Assembly (NCBI GenBank): GCA_905194315.1
Contig: CAJJRX010000027.1
Span: 1 to 28,766, forward strand
Length of the DNA stretch: 28,766 nt
DNA from: an uncultured Sutterella sp.
GTDB taxonomy: Bacteria > Pseudomonadota > Gammaproteobacteria > Burkholderiales > Burkholderiaceae_F
Reading direction: 5' to 3'
In this document: piece after piece, positions 1 through 6,729 of the stretch
How positions within the stretch are numbered: the first letter of the stretch is position 1
How the letters are laid out: every line of letters starts with the position of its first letter
Position numbers and translations under genes: made by a program
The notes under the pieces: generated by a model
Told to the model about the DNA's origin: nothing
The model's database searches: none
The model's input: only the letters and a program-made list of their open reading frames with translations

Positions 1-74
1 ACTAGCGGAAAACGGTAGGATATGCAAAATTGGTCCAAAAAAAGTCCGCACCTCCAACGCACAGAAAAGAAAGC

Positions 75-103
75 GGCCCGCGACCGGTTAGTGTCAGCGG
101 GCC
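75..103 (-). terminator. Hairpin, possible terminator for leftward transcription
   Basis: A perfect 7-bp stem (GGCCCGC at 75-81 pairs with GCGGGCC at 97-103) closes a 15-nt loop. Read on the minus strand it is followed by GCTTTCTTTTC, a T-rich but interrupted tract. It lies about 240 bp past the stop of the DprA-like gene, so it could end that transcript or one from a gene left of the window. The interrupted T tract keeps confidence moderate. Confidence 0.4.
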
Positions 104-126
104 AAAGTAGAAGCGCCTTTTTTGAA

Positions 127-163
127 ACCGCAGCCGGACTCAAGAGAAGTCCGGCACTGCGGT
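127..163. repeat. Long 14-bp stem inverted repeat
   Basis: ACCGCAG-CCGGACT (127-140) pairs fully with AGTCCGG (148-154) and CTGCGGT (157-163), broken only by a 2-nt CA bulge; the loop is CAAGAGA. This is the strongest hairpin of the first 340 bases. Neither side has an adjacent T run, so a plain intrinsic terminator is unlikely. It could be a REP-like intergenic palindrome, an RNA processing site or part of a small RNA. Nothing in the window decides between these. Confidence 0.5.
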
Positions 164-280
164 CAAGGAGAAATGCAAGCCTAAAAGCGAACATCACTCT
201 GACGAATGGGAGGTGAAAATCGCGCTCGAGGAGCTCAAGCCCTTAAGCTTGCAGAATCATATTAGCAACACCCGATCAAT

Positions 281-330
281 CCTGACATCGGGGAATACCC
301 TGACATCGTATAGGATTTTTTGACGTCAGG
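281..330. repeat. CCTGACATCG repeat pair with inverted third copy
   Basis: CCTGACATCG occurs at 281-290 and again at 299-308, and a near-complement, GACGTCAGG, lies at 322-330. The second copy and the inverted copy can fold into a stem (CCTGAC with GTCAGG, one mismatch, then TC with GA). The cluster starts 10 bp beyond the stop of the DprA-like gene. No T tract follows on the minus strand. The rest of 1-340 holds no convincing gene. Confidence 0.35.
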
Positions 331-340
331 CAAAAGCGCC

Positions 341-1201
341 TCAGAGCCACCAGACAAGCTGCCAGGCGCTGATCGCCTCTTCGATGGTGCCGGCGTCCCC
401 GGCACGCATCACAAGCGGGCGTCCTGTCGCGTCAACGGGGGGATTCTCAAGGAGCGCCTCCACGGCGGGAACCCGTCCGGGCTCAAAGGCCCGATCCCAG
501 ATAATCACCGGACGCTCAAGCGCAACGGCCTCTTCGATGAGCTTCTGTGTGAAGCCGCCCGCCTCGACATGCATGATCAGCACGGCCGTGGCGAGCGCCG
601 CGGTCACGCGCTGACGGTAGTTGTGAACCTCAACGCGTTCGGCCTCCGACATCGAGAGTCCCCTCACCTGCGGCGTGAGACTCACAATAAGGCCGCCCGC
701 ATCGCAGAGCTCCCGGGCGAATTCATGCCGCCCGTAGGGCCAGGGCGCACCGAGCGGCGCCGCCACAATGGCGCACGAGCTCGCCGCGGCAGCATCCTCA
801 CGTACCGCCGCAAGACTGCCGCGGTGTGCGGCGATATCGATGGCGGAAACAAGGCCGCTCATCACTGTGATGCCGTGGCGCGAGAGTGCTGTGCAAAGGC
901 GCTCTGTCTCCTCACACCGGGCTTGAGGCGCCTCACGCGAGCCTGCCACCACCAGGCGGACCTGGCGCGAGAGCAGACGGATGTCGCCCTCGTAGACAAG
1001 CACATCGGGCGCATCGCCGATAAGCGAGAGATCGTCGGGAAAGCCCTCGCGCTCACGCGCTATCCATTCAGCCTCGGCAGGAAGGGAGGAAGTGAGCAGA
1101 CGCGCGACCGCCTCCCGGGTGGCACGGGGGAAATAAGCGGTTTCCTGCGCGAGGAACCGCTCATAATCCGGGCGGGAAGTTAACGGAAGAGCTGTATGCA
1201 T
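341..1201 (-). CDS. Diverged DprA/Smf-like DNA-processing protein
   Basis: Encodes 286 aa. The DprA/Smf family has a Rossmann fold that binds single-stranded DNA and loads RecA during transformation; relatives also occur in other DNA-handling settings. Family landmarks are visible in order: GSR (87-89), SGLVSAID followed by AHRGSL (115-130, matching SGLARGID..AHRGAL of DprA), NYRQR (194-198, matching the FpxRNR region) and EAGGFT (213-218). The usual Arg-Gly before the Ile-Asp is replaced by Ser-Ala, and I see neither the N-terminal SAM-like domain nor the C-terminal winged helix, so this is a bare core. The start at 1201 is chosen over an upstream in-frame ATG at 1378 because AGAGAGGA precedes it at good spacing and the extra residues look like non-coding translation. 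It is tandem to the flavoprotein gene but separated by 507 bp and a terminator. Family call is firm; a role in competence is not assured. Confidence 0.75.
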   Translation of the reverse strand: MHTALPLTSRPDYERFLAQETAYFPRATREAVARLLTSSLPAEAEWIAREREGFPDDLSLIGDAPDVLVYEGDIRLLSRQVRLVVAGSREAPQARCEETERLCTALSRHGITVMSGLVSAIDIAAHRGSLAAVREDAAAASSCAIVAAPLGAPWPYGRHEFARELCDAGGLIVSLTPQVRGLSMSEAERVEVHNYRQRVTAALATAVLIMHVEAGGFTQKLIEEAVALERPVIIWDRAFEPGRVPAVEALLENPPVDATGRPLVMRAGDAGTIEEAISAWQLVWWL

Positions 1202-1373
1202 AGTTGTCCTCTCTTGGAGAGACGCGAAAAAAATCTGATTCAGACGCCTCGGCTGAACGGTTCTGCTGCAGGGTGACACAAAAGAGAGAATCGGAACCGA
1301 CTCAGACCTGAGAGCCGCTGGGCGGAAAATGCCGCTCGGGGCGGAAATGTCACTCATTTTGACCTGAGACTTT

Positions 1374-1400
1374 ATCATACGCCCGCAGCAGTAACTGCGG
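1374..1400 (-). promoter_or_regulatory. Possible promoter and operator of the DprA-like gene
   Basis: On the minus strand a -10-like TATGAT (complement of 1374-1379) has no good -35. Just upstream lies a perfect 6-bp inverted repeat, CCGCAG (1383-1388) and CTGCGG (1395-1400) with a 6-nt spacer, covering the region where a -35 element would sit. This arrangement could be a regulated promoter with a leader of about 165 nt. It is inference from position only. Confidence 0.25.
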
Positions 1401-1452
1401 TATTAGCGTTAACCACGACGGGTTTTCTCTAATAGGGTTTTCCTTTATTTTT

Positions 1453-1477
1453 AAAAGACCCTTTGCTATGGTCTTTT
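1453..1477. terminator. AAAAGACC/GGTCTTTT hairpin
   Basis: A perfect 8-bp stem (1453-1460 with 1470-1477) closes a 9-nt loop. On the plus strand it runs into CACTTTTT; on the minus strand it is followed by AAAAAT. It has terminator-like form on the plus strand, although no plus-strand gene precedes it. It sits in an AT-rich stretch (about 1400-1610) unlike the surrounding DNA. That stretch shows no coding signal. Confidence 0.35.
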
Positions 1478-1605
1478 CACTTTTTCCGCACACCACCCTA
1501 TTTCGTAAATCCGTCATATTATTTCAGCAGAAACATTTATCTGCAAATTCAAAAATATAAATAGAGTGCTTTTTTTTGAGAGCACGCTGCGAATATTTTT
1601 CCGGC

Positions 1606-1645
1606 AATAAAAAACCGGTCCGCCCTCTGAGAGAAGCGAACCGGT
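1606..1645 (-). terminator. Intrinsic terminator of the flavoprotein gene
   Basis: Read on the minus strand, ACCGGT-T-CGC pairs with GCG-G-ACCGGT (plus-strand arms 1614-1623 and 1636-1645, one mismatch) and is followed at once by a run of six T (plus-strand A run ending at 1614). It begins about 65 bp after the stop codon of the flavoprotein gene. Form, orientation and position agree. Confidence 0.75.
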
Positions 1646-1654
1646 GTATGGGAC

Positions 1655-1688
1655 CCGGGCGGCAGCCTCTGCCGGCAAACCCGCCCGG
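1655..1688 (-). repeat. CCGGGCGG hairpin after the flavoprotein gene
   Basis: A perfect 8-bp stem (1655-1662 with 1681-1688) lies between the flavoprotein stop and its terminator. An inner stem, GGCAG with CTGCC, competes with it. It could stabilise the 3' end of the mRNA; there is no T tract beside it. Confidence 0.4.
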
Positions 1689-1708
1689 ACAATGTGAAAA
1701 ACGCCTTT

Positions 1709-3130
1709 TTACTTGGCAGCGGCCTGAGCCTTCTTCACATAGATGTAGGACTGCTGACCGGCGATACGGCCGAAGGTCACGATGTCAGCCTGGGCGTTAC
1801 CGCCGAGACGGTTGCCGCCGTGAACACCACCGGTGACCTCACCCGCGGCGAAGAGCCCCGGAATGACCATACCTTCGGCGTTGTAGACCTGAGTGTTGGT
1901 GTCGATCTTAATACCGCCCATCGTGTGGTGCACAGCCGGGGTGACCGTGATGGCGTAGAACGGACCCTTGTCGAGGTCACGGGCCATATCGGCACGGCCG
2001 AAGGCATCCTTGCCGGAGGCTCGGCCCTTCTTGTAGGCTTCCATCGTTGCCTTGAGCGTGGCGGCATCCACACCCATCTTCTTGGCGATATCATCAAGCG
2101 TTTCGCCCGTGAGGGTGTAGGACTGCTTGATGTAGTTGTCGGTGGCCTTCAGGGACTTCTGCATATCGGAGTCAAAGAAGAGGAAAACCACGCCGTCCTT
2201 CTGCTTGAGGATGGCGGCGGAAACAGCGTCACGCGTTTCGAGTTCGTTGAAGAAGCGCTTGCCGTCCTTGTTGATGAGCACGGCACCGTTACCGCGAACG
2301 GCTTCGGTGATCATTTCACCGTTGCCGGGCACCACGGTCGGGTGCGTCTGGATTTCCGTCATGTCGATCAACTGGGCACCGGCCTTCTCGGCGAGCACAA
2401 GGCCTTCACCCTGAGCGCCCGGGTGGTTCGTCGTGGCGAAACCCTTCAGGCGGGCAACATACTTCGAGACCATGGCGTTGTTGGCACCGAAACCGCCGGC
2501 GGCATCAACCACGGCAGTAGCGTGAATCGTGTAGGCACCTTCCTTCTTGGAGTTGACCTTCACGCCCGTGATCTTGCCGGACTTGTCCTTGAGCAGTTCC
2601 GTGGCGGTGGTGTTGGTGCGGATATCGATATTGCGGGCCTTGGCGGCGGTAAAGAGCGTGCGGATGACTTCAGGACCGACCAGCGCGCCGCCCGTGGGAC
2701 GGTGCGTACGGGGCTGGGAGGCACCGGCCATCAGGCCGACGTCACGGAAGTCGCCGCCGAGCGCGAGGAGCCATTCAACAGAGCTGGCAGCCTTCGTCAC
2801 GAGCGTGCGAACGAGATCGGGATTGTTCTTCCAGTGGCCGCCCTTCATCGTGTCGTAGAAAGCGATTTCCGGTGTATCGAACGTGCCCTTGGCCATCTGA
2901 AGAGCGGTACCGGGGGCGTTCAGACCGCCGGCGGCGCGGATGGTGTTACCGCCGACAAACGGCATCTTTTCAACGACGATCACTTTGGCACCGAGGTTCG
3001 TAGCTTCCACAGCGGCAGAGAGGCCGGCACCGCCGCCACCGATCACAACGATATCAGCGGTGGCGTCTTCAGCGGCAACAACAGTACCGAAAGCAGCGGA
3101 CAGGGCCGCGGCGACGAGGAGTTTTTTCAT
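1709..3130 (-). CDS. Exported FAD-dependent fumarate-reductase-type flavoprotein
   Basis: Encodes 473 aa. It has a Sec signal peptide (residues 1 to about 20, ending VVAA), a dinucleotide-binding GGGGAG at 31-36 and the catalytic set known from Shewanella FccA: His263 in HPT, Glu276 in ITEAVRG, Arg300 in ETRDAVS (the proton donor in FccA), His402 in HHTMGG and Arg441 in NRLGGNA. It should therefore reduce fumarate or a similar unsaturated acid in the periplasm. FccA itself carries an N-terminal tetrahaem domain; that domain is absent here, so electrons must come from a separate cytochrome, which is not in the window. GGAG lies 9 nt before the ATG. The gene is monocistronic, with its own terminator and a control region that looks nitrate-responsive. 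The exact substrate (fumarate, urocanate, a methacrylate-like acid) cannot be fixed, although the Glu276 context favours a dicarboxylate. Confidence 0.9.
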   Translation of the reverse strand: MKKLLVAAALSAAFGTVVAAEDATADIVVIGGGGAGLSAAVEATNLGAKVIVVEKMPFVGGNTIRAAGGLNAPGTALQMAKGTFDTPEIAFYDTMKGGHWKNNPDLVRTLVTKAASSVEWLLALGGDFRDVGLMAGASQPRTHRPTGGALVGPEVIRTLFTAAKARNIDIRTNTTATELLKDKSGKITGVKVNSKKEGAYTIHATAVVDAAGGFGANNAMVSKYVARLKGFATTNHPGAQGEGLVLAEKAGAQLIDMTEIQTHPTVVPGNGEMITEAVRGNGAVLINKDGKRFFNELETRDAVSAAILKQKDGVVFLFFDSDMQKSLKATDNYIKQSYTLTGETLDDIAKKMGVDAATLKATMEAYKKGRASGKDAFGRADMARDLDKGPFYAITVTPAVHHTMGGIKIDTNTQVYNAEGMVIPGLFAAGEVTGGVHGGNRLGGNAQADIVTFGRIAGQQSYIYVKKAQAAAK

Positions 3131-3177
3131 GTCTTGAGTCTCCGAGATTGAAAAATTGGGTAATACTCCGGGGACCC

Positions 3178-3223
3178 TCTCCCGTTGGAGATACGTCTGA
3201 TGCTGATGTCTCAGGTCAGCATC
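3178..3223 (-). promoter_or_regulatory. Structured 5' leader of the flavoprotein mRNA
   Basis: Two hairpins lie between the predicted promoter and the start codon. The first is a perfect 8-bp stem, GATGCTGA (3199-3206) with TCAGCATC (3216-3223), with a 9-nt loop. The second is TCTCC (3178-3182) with GGAGA (3187-3191) around a 4-nt loop. Loop bases 3208-3213 (GTCTCA) are also complementary to TGAGAC at 3233-3238, but the predicted transcription start falls inside that partner. No known riboswitch class is recognised. Confidence 0.4.
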
Positions 3224-3240
3224 CCGGAGGATTGAGACCG

Positions 3241-3246
3241 ATTATA
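3241..3246 (-). promoter_or_regulatory. -10 element of the flavoprotein promoter
   Basis: The complement of 3241-3246 is a perfect TATAAT on the minus strand. No TTGACA-like -35 is found 16-18 bp upstream, which fits a promoter needing an activator. Transcription would start near 3234, giving a leader of about 104 nt. Confidence 0.5.
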
Positions 3247-3269
3247 TACCTAGATAGAGGTAAGGGGTA
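3247..3269. promoter_or_regulatory. NarL/NarP-like 7-2-7 site plus adjacent heptamer
   Basis: TACCTAG (3247-3253), AT, AGAGGTA (3256-3262) fits the published NarL/NarP 7-2-7 inverted pattern TACYYMT-N2-AKRRGTA with one mismatch. A further perfect heptamer, AGGGGTA, follows directly at 3263-3269. The array lies between the -10 and -35 positions of the flavoprotein promoter, where binding would block polymerase. This matches the known nitrate repression of fumarate reductase in E. coli. No narXL genes are in the window. Confidence 0.5.
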
Positions 3270-3300
3270 ACCCTAGTTTTGTAAAGATCGCCCTTTTCGT

Positions 3301-3314
3301 TTGATATATGTCGA
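3301..3314. promoter_or_regulatory. Weak FNR-like site
   Basis: TTGAT-ATAT-GTCGA has one perfect FNR half-site and a 3-of-5 second half (consensus TTGAT-N4-ATCAA). Its centre is about 73 bp upstream of the predicted flavoprotein start of transcription, near the spacing of upstream (class I) FNR sites. A single degenerate match is weak evidence. Confidence 0.25.
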
Positions 3315-3412
3315 ACGCTGTGAAATTTAGACTGCGAGAGTCGTTTCGCGTAAATGTCAGGGGCGGCCGGTGGCGCGGAACGCCTTGCGCAAAAAAACGC
3401 CTGCGCCTTCGC

Positions 3413-3418
3413 TATAAT
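3413..3418 (+). promoter_or_regulatory. -10 element of the ABC operon promoter
   Basis: A perfect TATAAT lies 60 bp upstream of the chosen start of the binding-protein gene. No clear -35 is seen at 16-18 bp; a TTGCGC lies 22 bp upstream, which is too far. Transcription would begin near 3425. Confidence 0.45.
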
Positions 3419-3477
3419 CGTTTTTACCGGTCCGACATCCGTCTGCGGCCGCCCGTGAAGTGTTATCAGGAGAGAGT

Positions 3478-5739
3478 GTGAGACGCGCCGGGAGCATTAC
3501 CATTACCTCATATCGCCGCCTGAGTGCCGCGCTTGCTGCTGCCGCACTGATGACGGGCGGCAGTTTCTGCGCGCATGCGCTCACGCTCAATGCGCCGCAC
3601 CCGCTATCGGCCTACGCAGAGAACACGCTTTTCTCCGCCTTCTCCTCACGCTCGCCCAAAACCCTTGATCCGCAGCGCTCCTACGTCTCGGATGAGGCCA
3701 CGTACGTGCTCGCGATCTACGAGCCGCTCTATCAGTACCACTACCTCGAGCGCCCCTACCGGGTGGTTGCGCGCACAGCCGAAGAAGTGGCCGTGCCGCG
3801 CTACTATGACCGCAACGGACGGGAGCTCCCCGCCGATGCGCCGCCGGCAGAGATTGCCGAATCGGTCTATGACATCCGGATAAAGCCGGGCATCATGTAT
3901 GCGCCGCACCCGGCATTTGTGAAAAACGCCGACGGCACGGGACGCTACTGGCACCTGACGCCAGAAGAGGCCGCAGACAAACGCTCGGTGGCGGACTTCC
4001 CGGAGCGCGCCACGCGTGAGCTCACCGCGGCCGACTATGTCTACGGCGCCAAACGTCTTGCGAACCCGCGGCTTGCGAGCCCGATTCTGGGTCTGCTCTC
4101 CGAGCACATTTCCGGGCTCGCCGAGTACGCCCGGGCGCTCGCCGAAGTTGAAGCCGCCGATCAGGCCGCAGGCCGTGCAGAGCCCTACTTTGACCTTGAC
4201 CGAGTGCCCTTTACGGGGGTCGAGGCCCTTGACCGCTACACGGTTCGCTACCGCGTACGGGGCAAGTATCCGCAGTTCAACTACTGGCTCACGATGAATT
4301 TCCTCGCGCCCGTCCCTGTTGAGGCCGTGCGCTTTTATTCGCAGCCCTCTCTTGCCGCCAACAACTTCACGCTTAACACCTGGCCCGTCGGCACAGGCGC
4401 CTTCATGATGGAGACGTTTCTTGAGAACCGTCAGCACGTGATGGTGAAAAATCCCCTCTTTCGCGGGGAAACCTACCCCTGCGAGGGCGAGGAGAGTGAC
4501 CGCTCAGCCGGTTTTCTCACCCCCTGCGGCGAGGCACTTCCGCGTGTGGAGAGAGTCGTTTTTGACATCGAAAAAGAGACCGTGCCGCTGCAGAGCAAAT
4601 TCCTGCAGGGCTACTACGACAGTCCGCTCATCGACCGTGTCGACATGGGCGGCGGCTTTCAGGTCGCCATGGGCGACAGTCCCGAGAAGGCCAGAGAGTA
4701 CCGCGAGAAGGCACTGCGTCTGCCGCGAAGTGTCGAACCTACGATCCAGTATCTGGGCTTTAACTGGCTCGACCCGGTGCTCGGCGGCAGCGGCGACGCC
4801 CGATCGCAAGAGCGCGCCCGCTATCTGCGTCAGGCAATCTCGATTGCAGTCAACTGGGAGGAGTTTGTCGCTATTTTCCAGAAAGACCTCGGTGTGGTGG
4901 CCCACGGCATCGTGCCGCCCGGGCTCTTTGGCTACCGTGAGGACGGCCCCGAGGCGTTTAACCCGGTGGTGTTTCGCAAAACAGAAAACGGCACTGTCGT
5001 GCGCCGCCCGATTGAGCAGGCGCGCGAGCTGATGAAAAAAGCGGGCTATCCGGGCGGCATTGACGAGACAAGTGGCAAACCGCTGGTGCTTAACTTTGAC
5101 TACCAGAGTGCAAGTCAGGGCTCAAAAAGTCTGCTCGAGTGGTTCCAGCGGCAGTTTGCCGCCATCGGCATTCAGCTCGAAATCCGTGCCACCGACTTCA
5201 ACCGCTTTCAGGACAAGCTCTCGAGCGGCGGTGTGCAGATCTTTCTCGCGGGCTGGAACGCGGACTATCCGGACGCGGAGAATTTCCTCTTTCTCTTTTA
5301 CAGCCCGCAGAGCCGCGTCGCGCATGGCGGCAGTAATGAAACCAACTACCGTAACGCGGAATTTGACCGGCGCTTTGCGAAGCTGCAGTACCTCGAGGAC
5401 GGCCCCGAAAAGCAGCGGCTCGTCGACGAGATGACTGAGATTCTGCAGCATGACGCCCCGGCCCTCTTCGGGTTCTTCCCCTCGGACGTGGCTGCGTATC
5501 ACGCCTGGGTCAACGGCGCCAAGCCCTCCGGCATGGTGCGCAACTCCCTGCAGTACTTCGGGGTGGATGCCGCCCTTCGCACGGAGAAAATCCGGGAATG
5601 GAACCGGCCCGTGCTCTGGCCGCTCGCGCTCATTGCCGCCGCACTCGCGGCACTCGTTGCGGGCGCGCGCGTGATTCTGCGCCGGCGTGACCGCCGCACA
5701 CTGCTCGCCAAAACGGCCGGGAAGGAGACTGAGCAATGA
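3478..5739 (+). CDS. ABC importer substrate-binding protein (family 5) with C-terminal membrane anchor
   Basis: Encodes 753 aa when started at the GTG at 3478, chosen because AGGAGA precedes it by a few bases; the alternative GTG at 3460 has no ribosome-binding site. Family 5 binding proteins capture peptides, nickel or opines in the periplasm and deliver them to the permease. A basic N-terminus and hydrophobic core end in AHA (cleavage near residue 34); there is no lipobox. The mature part has family features such as YEPLYQYHY near the N-terminus, LGFNWLDPVLGG in the middle and GWNADYPDAENFLFLFYSP late in the chain. Oddly, the C-terminus adds a hydrophobic helix (about residues 710-732) followed by RRRDRR, so it is probably anchored with a cytoplasmic tail. 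It is also longer than the usual 500-550 aa. It overlaps the next gene by 4 bases. Substrate unknown, peptide-like most probable. Confidence 0.88.
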   Translation: MRRAGSITITSYRRLSAALAAAALMTGGSFCAHALTLNAPHPLSAYAENTLFSAFSSRSPKTLDPQRSYVSDEATYVLAIYEPLYQYHYLERPYRVVARTAEEVAVPRYYDRNGRELPADAPPAEIAESVYDIRIKPGIMYAPHPAFVKNADGTGRYWHLTPEEAADKRSVADFPERATRELTAADYVYGAKRLANPRLASPILGLLSEHISGLAEYARALAEVEAADQAAGRAEPYFDLDRVPFTGVEALDRYTVRYRVRGKYPQFNYWLTMNFLAPVPVEAVRFYSQPSLAANNFTLNTWPVGTGAFMMETFLENRQHVMVKNPLFRGETYPCEGEESDRSAGFLTPCGEALPRVERVVFDIEKETVPLQSKFLQGYYDSPLIDRVDMGGGFQVAMGDSPEKAREYREKALRLPRSVEPTIQYLGFNWLDPVLGGSGDARSQERARYLRQAISIAVNWEEFVAIFQKDLGVVAHGIVPPGLFGYREDGPEAFNPVVFRKTENGTVVRRPIEQARELMKKAGYPGGIDETSGKPLVLNFDYQSASQGSKSLLEWFQRQFAAIGIQLEIRATDFNRFQDKLSSGGVQIFLAGWNADYPDAENFLFLFYSPQSRVAHGGSNETNYRNAEFDRRFAKLQYLEDGPEKQRLVDEMTEILQHDAPALFGFFPSDVAAYHAWVNGAKPSGMVRNSLQYFGVDAALRTEKIREWNRPVLWPLALIAAALAALVAGARVILRRRDRRTLLAKTAGKETEQ

Positions 5740-6716
5740 TGACCTACCTCCTTCGCCGCCTCATTTACGGCGTGCTGATTCTGCTCGGGGTGAATCTGCT
5801 CACCTTTACGCTCTTTTTCGCCGTGAACACCCCGGACGATATGGCGCGGCTCAACCTCGGGGGCAAACGCGTGAGTGTTGAATCCATCGAAGCATGGAAG
5901 GCCGCACGCGGCTACAATCTGCCGCTTTTTGTCAATACGGCGGCCGAAGGCACGGAAAAGTTCACCAGAACCATTTTCTATACCCGTTCGGTGCCGCTTC
6001 TCACCTTTGACTTCGGGGTGAGCGACACGGGGCGCTCGATCAACCACGAAATCCGCACCCGCATGGTCCCCTCGCTGATGCTCGCGCTGCCGACATTTCT
6101 GCTTGGCGTTATCGTGATGGTGAGCTGGTCGCTCATCGTGGTGCTCTACCGCTCGACAAAACTGGAGGGCGCGGCGATCGGGCTGTCGGTTTTTCTCATG
6201 AGTGTCTCGGGGCTTTTCTACATCATTGCCGGACAGTGGCTCTTCTCGAAAGTGATGCGGCTTGTGCCCGTCTCCGGGTGGGAGAACGGTGCCGGCGCCT
6301 GGATCTTTCTCGTGCTGCCCGTTGCCATCGGTGTTTTTTCGCGCCTCGGGAGCGACACCCTGCTCTACCGGGCCCTCTTTCTCGAAGAGATTCAGAAGGA
6401 TTACGTGCGCACGGCGCGCGCCAAAGGACTCACAGAGGTGCGGATTCTTTTTGCGCATGTGCTGCGCAACGCGAGCCTTCCCATCATCACCAGCACGGTT
6501 GCCGTGCTGCCGATGCTCTTTATGGGAAGCCTCATCATGGAGAGCTTTTTCGGGATTCCCGGTCTCGGAAGTTACACGATCGATGCGCTCAACGCGCAGG
6601 ACTTCTCCGTGGTGCGCTCCATGGTCTTTCTCGGGACGCTCGCCTACATCGTCGGGCTCCTTCTCACTGACATTGTCTACGCCATCGCGGATCCGCGTGT
6701 GCGTCTGAGCAGGTAA
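5736..6716 (+). CDS. ABC importer permease, DppB/OppB type
   Basis: Encodes 326 aa, an inner-membrane subunit of a PepT-family importer. The N-terminus (MMTYLLRRLIYGVLILLGVN) is typical of DppB. The coupling loop that contacts the ATPase is visible as DYVRTARAKGLTE followed by HVLRNASLP, and the family ending FGIPGLGSYTIDAL is present. Length is close to the DppB norm. The ATG overlaps the stop of the binding-protein gene in ATGA, which implies translational coupling; a second ATG directly follows. It should pair with the DppC-type protein encoded next. Confidence 0.92.
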   Translation: MMTYLLRRLIYGVLILLGVNLLTFTLFFAVNTPDDMARLNLGGKRVSVESIEAWKAARGYNLPLFVNTAAEGTEKFTRTIFYTRSVPLLTFDFGVSDTGRSINHEIRTRMVPSLMLALPTFLLGVIVMVSWSLIVVLYRSTKLEGAAIGLSVFLMSVSGLFYIIAGQWLFSKVMRLVPVSGWENGAGAWIFLVLPVAIGVFSRLGSDTLLYRALFLEEIQKDYVRTARAKGLTEVRILFAHVLRNASLPIITSTVAVLPMLFMGSLIMESFFGIPGLGSYTIDALNAQDFSVVRSMVFLGTLAYIVGLLLTDIVYAIADPRVRLSR

Positions 6717-6729
6717 AGGAGGGTTGACG

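Noticed and set aside
22..216. Small open frame of 64 codons at the left edge
   Set aside because: It runs straight through two strong hairpins and has no ribosome-binding site or recognisable sequence.
1202..1378. N-terminal extension of the DprA-like protein to an upstream ATG
   Set aside because: The internal ATG at 1201 has a good ribosome-binding site and the extension lacks family similarity; it more likely is leader DNA.
3199..3238. A firm H-type pseudoknot riboswitch in the flavoprotein leader
   Set aside because: The upstream pairing partner (3233-3238) overlaps the predicted transcription start, so it may not be in the RNA; kept only as a possibility under the leader finding.
3478..3580. 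Lipoprotein signal on the ABC binding protein
   Set aside because: The only cysteine near the signal (residue 31) lies in GSFC, which does not fit a lipobox; AHA gives a normal signal peptidase I site.
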